Assembly (NCBI GenBank): GCA_905221605.1
Contig: CAJNDS010001001.1
Span: 1,294,549 to 1,358,548 of the forward strand
DNA: 64,000 nucleotides
Source: Symbiodinium natans
Lineage: Eukaryota; Sar; Dinophyceae; Suessiales; Symbiodiniaceae
Direction: 5' to 3'
Shown here in pieces: positions 21,623 to 33,278 of the stretch (positions within the stretch are counted from its first letter, which is position 1; every line of letters starts with the position of its first letter). A program made the translations under genes and the position numbers. The notes below the pieces were generated by a model that saw nothing but the letters and a program-made list of their open reading frames with translations, was not told the DNA's origin and did no database searches.

Positions 21623-24600
21623 CTCGGTGTCCACTGCGCGAGATGCCGCAAGGTCGACTTTGTTGCCCGCCAGGGCGATGAGGGTGTCAGTATCTGGGCC
21701 AGGCCCAAAACCCTAAACCATGAACCCGTCTAAGGGTAGTTGCTCTCAATTGTGGTCCCTTTTGGGGGTCCTTGTTAGAAGGCGGCCCCTAGTGTCTGAA
21801 AGTTAGGGTACCCCAAGAAGAATCGCAAGTTAGAGGAGTCTTCACATGCTCTGAGGGTAGTTTCATGGGCCCTGAATATGGTCCCCTCACCTGCTTTGAA
21901 GGGTTCTGATGTAAGGGCCCTTCATTAATTTGAATAGGGTATATAAGGGGTACATGCAACTACCCTGAGAACCCTAGTTGCCTCGATCGACTATGAGGGC
22001 TGAAGATCGCTTCCGTACTTTGTCTGGGGTTGATAGCCCCAAATTAAAACCCCTTAGACCACTGAACCTCAGGTTTAGGGTTTAGGGTTTAGGATTTAGG
22101 GTTTGGGGTTTAGGGCAAGACTAGTAGGGTGCCTGATACCACTTCGGGCACCCAAATGGGACGACAATACCCAGAACGCCCTGAATGCCAGACCCCAAAA
22201 GACCCTTAGCCCGAAACCCTGCGCCCTTTGTAAACTGGGTTGGCCTTTAAACTCTCATACATAGTACACCCAAATAAGGAAAACATAACACATCCCTTTT
22301 TTGCCAACCTAGTAAAGCCCAAGCTCGGTCCTCTTCAAGGACACAGGCATGAAAGTGCACCCGCTTTTGTGCAATGGGTACTAACCCTACAATTACACCT
22401 TCTCGGAGGTTCATGGGTACTTGATAAGTAGGGTTGCAAGTACCCCCCCCCCCCCCGATAAGGTTATGACCATAGTTGCCATACTTATCAACCCTACCTA
22501 GCAGTACACAAATGAACATCCAAGTTGGCCGAGACCCTGACGTACCCTGAATCCCTTTGTGTTGGGTTTACAGTTTAGGGTTGAGGGACACGCCCTGGGG
22601 CCCCTGCAGTACACGGGCCTTCTAAGTTTGAATGGACCTGCTTTGCGGTTGGACGCTTCCGACCACAGACCCTGAACCCGAAAGAAACCCTGAAACGAAA
22701 ACAAGTCCGAAACAAACTCTAACCCTTCCACCTTCACTCTATACAAACCTTCAACCCTGCACTCCATAACCCCCAAACTCCCTCTCTCCCTGAAAGCCCA
22801 ACCCTAAACAAATCTTCAACCCTCAACTCCTCAACCCTCAAACTTCCGGAGGTTCATGGGTACCTGGAAGTAGGGTTATAAGTACCTAAATATAAGTACC
22901 TAAAGTACCTAAAGTACCTAAATAAGAAAATAACCATAGTTACCCTACTTATCACCCTACCTAAAAGTACCCGAATCAAGTAGCCCTAAACCCTAAACCC
23001 TAAACCCCAAACCCCAGACCCTCAAAAGCCCCTAAGAGAGCGGCGGCGCGCGACCCCTTAAAAAAACAAAGGCGAGCGTCTCTGGAGCTCCTGCACCCAG
23101 CCCTTGGCCGCTTCGAAGGACTCCTTGGAAGGTTTCATTACTATTGTTATTAGTATTGTTATGATGATTATTATTATTGTTCTTATTATTCTTATTCTGA
23201 TTATTGACTTGTGTTATTATTTTTCTTCATATTAAATTATGATTGTTATCTTGTTGAAATAGGGTTTAGGGTTTAGGACTTCGGGTTTAGGATTTCGGGT
23301 TTAGTATTCTAGGGTTTAGGGTTAGTTTAGGGCTTCGGGCTCAGGGTTTAGGATTTAGGGTCTACGGCTTGGGTGTTTTTTTTGGCACCCGCATATAGCT
23401 GTTCAAACCACTCCGCATGTAAACCAAAAACCCCTAACCCTACTTGGAAGGTTCATGGGTACTTAGAAGTCGGGTTAGAAGTACCCCAAGTACGGTCACA
23501 CTGCTTCTCACCCTTCTTAGAAGTACCCATGTAGCTCTCAAGTAAGTGTATAGTCCCCAAGAAGGTTAGGCCAACACCCCCCAAAACCCCCAAAAACTCT
23601 GAACCTCTAGACCCTAAATCCCTAGACCTTCAACCCCAAAGCCCTAAGCCCCAAACCCTGGAGTCCAAACCCTAACTGCTGAGGTGAAGCCCCGGCAGGT
23701 TGTGCAGGAACAAGTGGAGTAGCTAGTTCCCCGGAACCTACACCTGCCATGGCTCACCTAAGGCGCGGAGCTTTTTACACACAGCGAAGAAAGAACAGCT
23801 CGAAGTCATGTACTGGTGCTATGTAGAAGGTCTACGGCACCTACTTGTGAAACTGTGCATACTTTTGTTAAACATGCTCAAGGTTACTGTTCGGGCCTTT
23901 CAGCAACAAAGGAAAACTGCATGATACAACTGCTACAGGATGACATGTACAGGAGTAGGCTTCAACACTAACCCTAAACCCTAAACCCTAAACCCTAAAC
24001 CCTAAACCCTAAACCCCTAACCCTAAACCCTAAACCTGTGGGTCCGGATCCTTGGCAGTGATGTCGAAGACGATGACTGCTGCGGCGGCCTGAGCCAAGG
24101 GGATGGTCCGTAGAACCATTAGGGTTTAGGGTTTGGGGTTTGGGGTTTGGGGTTTAGCGTTTAGGGTTTAGGGTTGGGGGTTTAGGGTTTGGGGTTTGGG
24201 GTGTCGGATTTGGGGTTTAGGGTTTGGGGTTTATGGTTTGGGGTTTAGGGTTTAGGGTTCGGTCGGACTTGCGCTTTCCGATCAATGAAGCAGGGCGTTG
24301 CCTGCCGGGGTCACACAAGTCATCTACGCATCGCGGCTCAGTTTAAGACTGATCTCGTCTATCCGCTGTGGGCAGGAATCAATCGCAGCGATCCGAGAAT
24401 TTCTGAGTTCAAGATCAAGAGGCAGCTTAGATGGGCATCGTCTCGTGAATCTTTCGGGCTTTAGCCGAAGATGTGAAAGCGGAATGAGCAGAAATGGCAC
24501 TGAACGTTGCGCCTCCGGGCAGAAGCACAGGCATGAGGCATCAATGAGGGATGGTTTCTTCTGGTTTGGGGTTTAGAGTTTTTTTGCCACCCGACTAGCC

Positions 24601-27600
24601 ACGGCAATGGTTTAGGGTTTAGTGCTTGGGGTTTGGGGTTTAGGATTTGTGGCTACATGGTTTAAGGTTTGGGTTTCTTACGAACCCTAAACCCTAAACC
24701 CTACACCCTAAACCCTAAACCCTAAACCTTTTCTGCCCAAAAAGGGGAGCCATCCGGAATTCGGGCGCCCGCACCTTCGACAAGCAAAAGCCCCAATCAA
24801 GGCTCCAAAGCCAGAAAGAAAAGGACTAGATGCTGGAATCAAAAGGGTGCCCTAGGGTTTAGGGCTTACGGTTTAGCATTGAGGGTTTAGGGTGGAGCCA
24901 AGAGTGACCTAAAGAGCGGTTTCAGGGACCAATAAGGAACAATGCAAAATGTCCCTATGGGTTTAGGGTCTAGGGCCTAGGGTTTAAGAGCAACCTAGGA
25001 CTGAAATGGGTGCCCTTTTTTGGCTTAAGGGATTCTGAGGGAGCCAAAAAGCCCTTGAACCAGGGGAATAAGGGCCTACTCCGGGTCCTAGAAGAGAGCT
25101 TCGCATGTGGAACTTCGCTGAGTAGGGCCTGAGGTCATTTTCAGGTCGAGCTGCAACCCTCCCGACCCTGATAGCCTTGCTGCTCCAGGGTTTAGGGTTT
25201 TCAGCACGGCAACTTTGCCCTTCAAGTAAACCCTAAACCCTAAACCCTAAACCCACCCTTCTTTTGAGCCCGGGCTCCCTCGAAACCCTAAACCCCCCCC
25301 CCCCCCCAAAAAAAAAAAAAAAGCGAAGCCGACGGCGCTGAGAGCCAGGCCCCCCGGTAGTACATGGGCCTTGGGGGCGGTTTTTAGGGTTTAGGGTTTA
25401 GGGTTTAGGATGGTTTAGGGTTTAGGGTTTAGGGTTTAGGGTTTAGGGTTTAGGGTTTAGGGTTTAGGGTTTAGGGTTTAGGGTTTAGGGTTTAGGGTTT
25501 AGGGTTTAGGGTTTAGGGTTCACGAGCGGTTCCGAAGAATGACCCAATGGTAGTGTAGGGTACTGCTTTTTGTGATCCTCCACTGGGGTCTGGGTGGGGT
25601 TGGCGGGCGAAGTTCTCCTCACAGTGGGAAGGGCTCGGAAAGTCAAACCACCCATGAGGGTTGAAGGTTTCGAGGCTTTGGCTTGAGGGAGGGGTCTTGG
25701 GCGTTTGTAGGTCGAAAGGTTTAGGGTTTAGGGTTTAGGGTTTAGGGTTTAGGGTTTAGGGTTTAGGGTTTAGGGCGTTTAGCGTTTAGCGTTTAGCGTT
25801 TAGGGTTTAGGGTTTAGGGTTTAGGGTTTAGGGTTCCTCCATCTCCTGCCTGGCCTAGGGGATGACAAGTCTATGCCTCCGGCAACTCTGGTACAAGCCC
25901 AATAAACCGAACAAAGACGAGGCGAAACGTGACTCATTCCTGTCAAAGAAGGAAACCCACGAGAAAGCTCAAGTTCATCTCTTCAGCTCTGCTGTGCTAC
26001 TTTTTGCTTTTTAAAACCCAAAAAACATAGAAGACGATTATCCATGTTATTGCCCAAAAAAGGACGAATGTACGTTTTGTGTGTTTTTTGGGGGGTTCTT
26101 AAGCATACTGAGACGAATGCATGCCGCCACTCAGATGCAGCAGCGGGGCGGAGCGCAAGTCTCAACTTGCCAGCCCTTTTTGTGCGAGGTCCCCTAAACT
26201 ACCGAACCCTAAACTTCTAGAGACCTTGCTAAACCCTAAACCCTAAACCCTGAACCCTAAATTCATTTGAAGCTGGACCTGCTGACTGCCAGAAGCCCAA
26301 ACCCTAAGCCCTATTCCCTAAACCCCAAGCTCTCGACCCCTCAGCTCTAAAGCCCCTCAACCCCAACACCCCCAAGACCGGGCTCCCAGACGCCAGGCTC
26401 TTGTATCGCTCCTGGCCGGCGGTGTCCCAAATCTCAAACTTCACAACCTGACAGGCACTGCGGGGTCTACATTTGTGAGTTTAGGGTTCCGGGTTCTTCT
26501 TAGGGACTGCAGGAAGAGGTGGCCAGACTTGGGGGGGGGGGGGGGGGGGGGGGGGGCTTGGAGGTTCATGGGGAATCATATTAGGAGTAAGTCCGAGTAT
26601 GACTCCTGGGTTCTTGGGGGTGGAAGGGTCCGGGTGTCTTCGGGCGTTTTTTGGTGTTCCCAGTCCCCGAAATCTGAGGTGCAAAGACCTGAAATCCTCA
26701 GCCTACACCCCTCGAGAGTCTAGACCTCAGGGGTTTCGACTCTCACGCTGGCGAAATGCGAGCTCAACACATCCCTTCACGAACCCAGAGTTTAGGGTTT
26801 TGGGGCTTAGGGTAGTTTCTTGTTGCCACGCCTAGCTGACTCAAAAGAGACGCACGGCAGGTCATAGCACACGTTGCTGCTTCAGCAAGAAGAATTGTAG
26901 CGGACTCTTAGGGTTTTGGGTTTAGGGTTTAGGGTTTAGGGTTTAGGGCTTTAAGAAGGGAATTGTGGTTATAACCTTCTTCAACGTTTTTTAAGCATTA
27001 CTTATAAGTACCCATGAACCTGCAGTAAGCCTCTACCCGACGAGAGTGACTGACCTGCCTCCGCGTTCAGATTCACCGTCTGGGTCATAAACGCCGCGCC
27101 GATGGTCGGCTCCTCTCAGCAGCTACGAGCAATCTGGGTGGGGTTTAGGGTTAAGGGGTTTAGGGTTTTAGGGTTTAGGGGTTTAGGGTTTTAGGGTTTT
27201 AGGGTGTAGGGTTTAGGGTTTAGGGAGTCTTCTCAAGGAGGTTCCCTTCCTGGGTCCAACATATCGTACGGCACCCCTGCTTGTAAGGACCCCACAGGGA
27301 CCCCTAATTGAGCCAACTACCCAAAAAAGGGCTTTGGGGCTTGGGGATATTCACATTGTGGAAAAAATTACAAAACATGTGCGAGGCGGATGATAACAGG
27401 GTCATAAGGGACCCCAAGGGAGAGCAGCTGAGCAGCCTCCATGTGCAGGGGATGTAAGGTGAACATCGTTGAACATCATGAGACCATAAGCCGTCCAAGT
27501 CTCATTCCCCCTGTTACAAACTTGTACATCCCCAAACAGTGTGCCAACAGAGGGACATGAGAAACTGTCATGCATCAGCTCGCATGGTCCCACTGTTAAT

Positions 27601-28415
27601 GGGGCTGAACAAAGAAGAGAAAAAGAAAGAGAGAGAGAGAGAGAGATAAAAGAGAGAGAGAGAGAGAGAAAAAAGAGAGAGAGAGAGAGACAGAGCAAGA
27701 TCGTCTAAGTGTCTACAGGACATACGTTGCCTGGCTTCCGTGTCGCCGGGGATGAAGAGCACCATGCATCACGCTAAAGAAGCAACATGTGTCCCGATAC
27801 ACCAAGCCGACTGGGAGGTTCTTGGGTACTTATAACTTACTGTTGGTCAGTAGGGAATTGGGGAATCAGGTACCCTATATAATCCCTTAAAGGGTAGAAT
27901 GGGGCCCTCATTCCCTCATTCGCTGCTAACCAACACTAAGATAGGTAGGGTTATACGTACCCCAAGTAAGGTTGTAAACCAAGGTTTCCCTGTTTGCAAC
28001 CCTCGTTACCAGTGCCCGTGAACCTCCAAGAAGCAGGCGCCAGGAAAACCTTACGACCTTGCCTGGTACTCGTAGAACTCGCCCTTGGCAAATCGCACGA
28101 CCAGGCAAGACCTGATCAAATAGAGCCCCCGGCTCTGTTAACAAGGTTTAGGGTTTAGGGTTTAGGGTTTGGGGTTTAGGGTTTGGGGTTTAAGAGTTTA
28201 GGGGCTTACATGTGGGATCCTTTTTAGGGGCAGAGGGGCCCCGCCCCTCTCCCCTCTGCGCAGAAGCCGCGCCGCGCATCTGAGGACTAGCAAAGGAAGC
28301 TGTTGGACTTCAACTTCAACAAAGGAACCCTCAACTCACACCCTTAGGGGCTGAATACCCTAGCCCACAAAAAGTTTCCCTTGCATTTGTAATCGGTATA
28401 AATATAAATCAATAA

Positions 28416-28453
<38 letters not shown>

Positions 28454-29605
28454 TTATCTATTTATCATGTAACCAATAAAGGTTTCAAGGGTGGACAAGG
28501 TGCCCTGAACGGGGTCTCGGCTTCAGGGGGGCTTCGGCAGAGAAGAGTGGCTTGAGGAAGTCCAGTAACCTAGGACTCAGAAAGGTTCCATTCTTGGTGT
28601 AGAAGGGGCTTCATTGAAAGGGAACCTAAACCCGAATTGAAAAAATCAGGGCCTGTTCTGCATCCTAGCCCCAAACCCTAAACCCCAAACAAAGAAAAAA
28701 ATCCGGGCCTGCTCTGCGTCCTAGGTTTTGCACCCGGCCCGAGCTTCGGCAAACCCTAAGGCCGAACACCCCTAATAACGAGTCATAACCATAGATCCCC
28801 TACTTGAAGCCCTGGGTTTAGGGTTTAGGGTTTAGGGTTTAGGGTTTAGGGTTTAAAAGTACCACATGAACCTGCAAGTAAAACCTTTTTAAATCTAAAT
28901 CCTAACCCCATTAACCCCCTTCCCCCGGTACCCGTGCAAACAACGTCAGCTGTTCCTTCGGGATTCTCGTAACCAATCATTAAAAACTGTTTCCAAGCAC
29001 CCTTACCCGCCTAAACCCCCTTCACCCCGAGGTCCCCAAAACTTCCTAGACCCTCGAAACCTAGACTCTTAGGGCAGTTTAGGGTTTAGGGTTTAGGGTT
29101 TAGGGTTTAGGGTTTAGGGTTTAGCTACTTAGAGTACTTAGAGGGCTTAGAGGGCTCATAAGCACGGCAAAAATTCGGGCTATAAGCACCCTGAACCTCC
29201 AAGTAAGCTCGTGGCTTTCCAACGGAGGCATCGCCCAACAAGACCAGCTTGAAGTGGAAAACGTTCTCAGGGCGCTTCGTGGCTTCAGGCGTTCTGATCT
29301 CAGAGCGGGCTTACTACACTCCCCTTAGAACCTTAATGAAGACACAATCGAACATTCCCTTGGGTTTTGTATACCTACAAAAGTAAATTATTGCTTGTGT
29401 TTTTTTTTGGGCGGCCCGCCTAGGGTTTAGGGTCTGTGGTTTGAAAGTTTCTGGGTTTAGGGTTAATGGGGTATGCAGACCCCCCGCTAGCATACCTTTG
29501 TTAGAGGGGAAAGCTCAGGTTCAGGAGTTGTGGCAGCGGGGTGGAGTTGGGGGTTTTCGGGGACCCCGCCAGCCCTCCGAAAGAGTCCTGCGGAGCACTG
29601 GCCAT
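21623..29605 (-). CDS. RAB5: Rab5-type small GTPase, exons 1-9 (N-terminal two thirds)
   Basis: Small GTPase of early endosome traffic, rebuilt in frame from nine minus-strand exons: 29605-29565, 29293-29216, 28111-28063, 27112-27059, 26447-26392, 25369-25351, 24089-24051, 23123-23078 and 21693-21623. Reading order gives an ATG start (MASAPQDS), P-loop GDASVGKS split across exons 2/3, VVRFAKGEF, switch I PTIGAAF, switch II WDTAGQERY, the PMYYRG micro-exon, FDITAK, WVQELQ, and NKVDLAASRAVDTE. Every motif is in the Rab5 order and spacing. Donors used are GT, GC, GC, GC, GT, GC, GA, probably GC, and GT. The exon 8/9 join is uncertain: as drawn the protein is about three residues short of typical Rab5. 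The start rests on an ATG and a 13-residue leader; no promoter is visible. The coding phase after exon 9 fits exon 10 at 3505. Family assignment is firm; exact splice sites are inferred from phase and homology. Confidence 0.9.
22399..22528. mobile_element. Family A inverted-repeat element
   Basis: CTCGGAGGTTCATGGGTACT at the left and GAACATCCAAG at the right, with a 14-C run inside. Intronic in the Rab5 gene. Confidence 0.65.
22843..22985. mobile_element. Family A inverted-repeat element
   Basis: CTTCCGGAGGTTCATGGGTA to AGTACCCGAATCAAGTAG, with the internal unit TAAGTACCTAAA repeated several times. Intronic in Rab5. Confidence 0.65.
23440..23546. mobile_element. Family A inverted-repeat element
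   Basis: TACTTGGAAGGTTCATGGGT to GTACCCATGTAGCTCTCAAGT. Intronic in Rab5, about 300 bp from exon 8. Confidence 0.65.
24890..25095. mobile_element. Family H element interrupted by telomere units
   Basis: AGAGTGACCTAAAGAGCGGT, then CTAGGACTGAAATGGGTGCC, then AAGGGCCTACTCCGGGTCCT. TTTAGGG-like units sit in the middle. Confidence 0.55.
25351..25369 (-). CDS. RAB5: 19-nt micro-exon of the Rab5 gene (PMYYRG)
   Basis: This exon carries one base plus six codons, P-M-Y-Y-R-G, of the invariant Rab5 segment after WDTAGQERYxSLA. It has an AG acceptor before G (25371-25370) and a GC donor at 25350-25349. It exactly fills the six-residue gap between exon 5 (ending 26392, GC overhang) and exon 7 (starting 24089, AAAAVIVFD). 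An ab initio gene finder would probably miss it. The call rests on family conservation and phase. Confidence 0.85.
25386..25836 (+). repeat. Two interstitial telomere-type arrays with a TTTAGCG variant block
   Basis: 25386-25520 is nearly pure TTTAGGG. In 25718-25836 four consecutive TTTAGCG units are bounded by pure units on both sides. Both lie in the Rab5 intron between exons 5 and 7. Confidence 0.95.
25990..26105. mobile_element. Family E inverted-repeat element
   Basis: GTGCTACTTTTTGCTTTTTA at the left and GGGGGGTTCTTAAGCATACT at the right, AT-rich middle. Intronic in Rab5. Confidence 0.6.
27613..27690. repeat. GA-rich simple repeat
   Basis: About 78 bp of GA runs with AAAAA spacers, intronic in Rab5. 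Confidence 0.9.
27810..28036. mobile_element. Family A element with a family D element nested inside
   Basis: Outer ends GACTGGGAGGTTCTTGGGTA and GCCCGTGAACCTCCAAGAAG. An inner palindromic unit at 27838-27940 (GTTGGTCAGTAGGGAATTGG ... TCCCTCATTCGCTGCTAACC) splits the family A arm. It lies 27 bp from Rab5 exon 3's donor. Confidence 0.7.
28404..28465. repeat. AT microsatellite
   Basis: About 30 bp of TA dinucleotides flanked by ATAAATA runs, with a partly palindromic flank. Confidence 0.85.
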
Positions 29606-30440
29606 GACTTCGCCTCAGCTCTACGGAGGGCTTAGCGTTTTGGGTTTAGGGCTCAGGGTTTAGGATTTAGGATTTAAGGGTTAGGGTCTAGGGTTACAGT
29701 GGTGCGTTGAGGGTTTAGGGCTTCGGCTCTCACACTCGCACAAGGCAGGCAAGGGTTGAGGGTTTAGGTACTGGTGTTTAGAGTTTGGGGTTTAAGGGTT
29801 GTTGCAAGTACCAGCATTGGCCTTACATAGGTCAGGGGCATCTTACATGCCCTGAACCCTGAACCCTAGACCCTAAACCCGAAACCCTAAACCCTACACC
29901 CTAAACCTTAACACCCTAGACCCTAAAGCCTGGGTGTTGTCTTTGTCGGAAGAACACAGGGGCTTCTCCGCTACATCCGCATGGATGTTGGTGTGCGGAG
30001 ATGTGACGTGTTAAAGCCCTAACACCCAACCTGGAAACTGCTTCAAGCCCTAAACCCTAAAACCCTAAAAGAGGTCGGCACCAGCACACTGAAAGATGGA
30101 CACTTCTCTCCAAGACTCGTGCTCGAAACCCTAAACCTTAAACCTTGAATCCTAAGCCCTAAACAAACCCTGAAGGCCTAGGGCCACTGGGACCTGACAA
30201 GAGGCTGAGGCTTCGGACCCGGGGTTATTCTTAAAACTCCATACTCCCCAACTACTACTAGGGTTTAGGGTTTAGGGTGCTCGGGGTTATTCTTAAAACT
30301 CCATACTCCCCAACTACTGCTAGGGTTTAGGGTTTAGGGTGTAGGGTGTAGGGTTTCGGGTTGAGGGTTCAGCCTCACAACACTAAGTGTGGAGAGGTTT
30401 GCGGGTTTAGGGCTGTAGAACTTTAGGCTTTGAGGTGGTC

Positions 30441-30491
30441 CTGGGTGACAAACGTAAAGGCTTTCGAGAAGATCCACACTTGACCAGTGTC
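30441..30491 (-). CDS. Candidate exon, unidentified
   Basis: AG|G acceptor, 17 codons DTGQVWIFSKAFTFVTQ, then a GA-type donor (GACCACC) matching GACAC at the start: the same direct-repeat intron pattern seen in the conserved genes. The frame stays open upstream (GYGGGE). Confidence 0.5.
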
Positions 30492-30909
30492 CTCGCCCCC
30501 ACCGTAGCCCTATGCCCTAGTGAGTGTGGGCGAAGGCGTTGTGGGGGATTTCGCGCTTGAGGCGAAGGCCTGGAGGATTCAGTGTTTCAGGCGCAGGCTT
30601 AGCGTAGGTCAGCGAAAACACTGCGCTGTGACGCAACCCTGCACGCAACAGCCCCAGAACCCGTTTGCCGGAAACCCTTGACCCCGAAACTGAGCCGTTG
30701 GCACGGGCCCCCGGCGCAACGCTTGCTTTCAAAGCATTGAGCCCAAAAACGCTCGGGTCGGTTGAAGGTGGGGGACGCCGGACGGAACCCAAACCCGGCA
30801 CCTTCTTCTTGGGGTCTGTGTCTTTTGGTTCAGGACTTATAGCCTATAGGCCCGGATTTTTGTTCGCCTTAGGGCCCTACACCCGAAACCTCCAGGCTGA
30901 CGTTCATAG

Positions 30910-31024
30910 CCTTGGTAGCCCAGGAACCATATTCTAACAAGGGCACCCCTTTGTGGGGTTGGCTGCTTTCTAAGGGAACCTTGAACAAAGAGTAAGGCAA
31001 AAGGGTCCCGCTGGGCTACCAAGT
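30910..31024. mobile_element. Family G inverted-repeat element
   Basis: CTTGGTAGCCCAGGAACCAT at the left and CTGGGCTACCAAGT at the right. Shares its interior (GGGTTGGCTGCTTT, GAACAAAG) with 38240-38358. Confidence 0.75.
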
Positions 31025-31362
31025 GGCACTGGAGAGCCACGCCGGGCTTGGCAGCGGGTTCGGGGCTTGCGCGGAAGGCTTTGGAAAGGCGCAAGCATTG
31101 GGTGCGACGCCATGCCATAAGCCAAGCCTCCTTCCGTAGGGTTTAGGTCTCAGGGCCCATCATGGCTCCAGGGCCTATTTGTGGGGGTTTCGGGCCCATT
31201 CACTCTGCTTTAGGCCATGACACCCAAGACAACGGAACCAAGCCCTATCGAAACCTGTTCGGCAGGTTGCACACTCCTGCGGGCACCCCCGGAGCAAGAC
31301 ATCTACTCCCGACCCACTGAGCCCAATACTTCCCAATGTAGGAATCTACCTTCAAACTACCA

Positions 31363-31484
31363 GCTACTTGAAGGTTCATGGTCTCTTGCAAGTACGGCTA
31401 CAATGGCCCCACAAAAGAAGGTTCTAACCATAGTTGCCCTACTTATAACCCTACGAAAAAACACCCGTGAACCTCCAAGTATTG
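31363..31484. mobile_element. Family A inverted-repeat element
   Basis: CTACTTGAAGGTTCATGGTC to ACCCGTGAACCTCCAAGTA, with the middle CCATAGTTGCCCTACTTATA as in other copies. Confidence 0.7.
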
Positions 31485-32183
31485 TAGGGCTCTAAGATTA
31501 TTCGTAAGGTATCAGGCGCTCAGTGGAGCCATAAAGACCCCCGACATTGGCCAACTAGCTTCTGGCGAACCTGCTGCGGCTCTGTGCTCTTTTGGCCTTG
31601 GCCAACTGGTATGGCTGTAAATGCTGAAACATAGGGTATACGAAGACAGGGGACCCCCAACATACACCCCCAAATAGAATGACTCCCTTGCAATCAGGAC
31701 CCCAATAAGGCACACCCTAATTTCGGAAACCCGAAATGACGAACAATCCTTCTGGCATTTCATGAGCTCCGTGGATTTCGCGTGTCCGAGAAGTCAAGGC
31801 CGAACTGGATCTTCGAGGCTCTTGGTATATGGGGCGTTTCCGAAGCTAGGGTATCGTACGGGGGGTCCTTATAAGAAGGGAATCCTACTATTTGGGAGTC
31901 TTTTGACTCGGGGTCCCCTATTTTCGTGAACCCCCAATACCCGAAGACAGGTGAAGTTGATCCTCTCAAACCCAGTAAGGGGAAATACTAAGTTACTAAG
32001 TAAATATCCAGGTCCTAAATAGGAGCTAGCTCCTGTCGCTCCATTTCGGAGCTGCGCGCTAGCAAGCTTATGCAGTGCATGGAGCGGCAAAGTCCCGTAG
32101 GAGAATGGGCCTAGGAGCAATGTGCGAGGCGTGGCATTCTTGACGAGCTAATCTCCATACAGGTGTACTCAGCCTGGCTTGAT

Positions 32184-32289
32184 CTACTATTTGCTTAAGA
32201 ACCCCAAAAGAATAAAACAATACTCCCTATATTACCACTAATAAGGAAGAATATTTGAATGTTTTTCGGGACTCTCAAGCAATGAGTAG
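32184..32289. mobile_element. Family E inverted-repeat element
   Basis: CTACTATTTGCTTAAGAACC at the left, GGACTCTCAAGCAATGAGTAG at the right, with a TACTCCCTATATTACC core shared with 4307-4410. Confidence 0.75.
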
Positions 32290-33180
32290 TAGTGGAGAGG
32301 GTGTTGCTTCCGGTCCTTTCACACTGAAAGACTGCGGCGCGGTGCTGCAGCAATGCCGGTTCGCCGGTCGTTGTCGTATGCAAATTTAGCACACTTCAGG
32401 ACGCCGCGAATGCATAGTGACCCTACTGTGGCACGACTCTTGCGCAACTGAGAATTGCACCACTAGAGCTTCTCCAGGTGAACTGCCGTACATGCCGGAA
32501 ACCCTGAAACTAAAAAACACCTCCGCATGGATCCCCGTGCAAGCTCCCTTAAGACCTTCGGACGCTGTATAGGTTCATAGCCATGCATATTTTGAGGCTT
32601 TTAAAAACAACTGATGGGGCGTACCCAAGGTCCTTTGACCCCTTGCAAACGCTCCAAAATCTACACCTGGACTGGAACCAGTTCCTCCAACCCTGAACCC
32701 TAAACCCTAAACCCTGAATATAGGGCCTCGACGATGTCACACACCTTAGGGCTTATTTATGGTCGTGGGTTTACAGAGAGTTTCAGTACTTCCGGCGCGC
32801 AGAACAGACAACCCTTCACAAAGATCGAGCTTCTTCCAAGGAGAGGAAGGCTAAATTTCAGGGCATCGAGACGCAAAAAATCAGGGATATTTCTTACCCT
32901 AAACCCTATGGTACAGGGCTGCTCCCCCCTTCCTTCGTTGTTTCGCTGCACCCCCACTTGGCATTTAGGGCTTCAAGGGTTTCCCTAACTGCCCAAAAGA
33001 TCTCGATTTTTATGTGCCTTTTACCCAAGAGCCAACTAAACCCTTAATTAAGGAATATGCCTCCGATCAGATTAAGGATCCCTTTATCAATTGAAGGTCT
33101 ATTCCTTAACTAAAGGGGGTAGTGAGTTCTTTGGGTACTTGCTGGTTTTTATATTTATACTTTTTCTTTATATTTATATA

Positions 33181-33278
33181 GTGAGTTCTCTAAAATATGG
33201 TCCCTTGTGGGTCCTCATTAAGGACGCCCCTCTTATTCAGGGTACCCAGAAAGGGACCATATTATACGGAACTCACCA
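33181..33278. mobile_element. Single inverted-repeat element
   Basis: GTGAGTTCTCTAAAATATGG at the left and CCATATTATACGGAACTCAC at the right form 20-bp imperfect arms around about 58 bp. No other copy noticed. Confidence 0.6.

Noticed and set aside
26475-26723. Open frames across the poly-G run at 26.5 kb
   Set aside because: Created by the homopolymer; the only real coding here is Rab5 exon 5 at 26447-26392.
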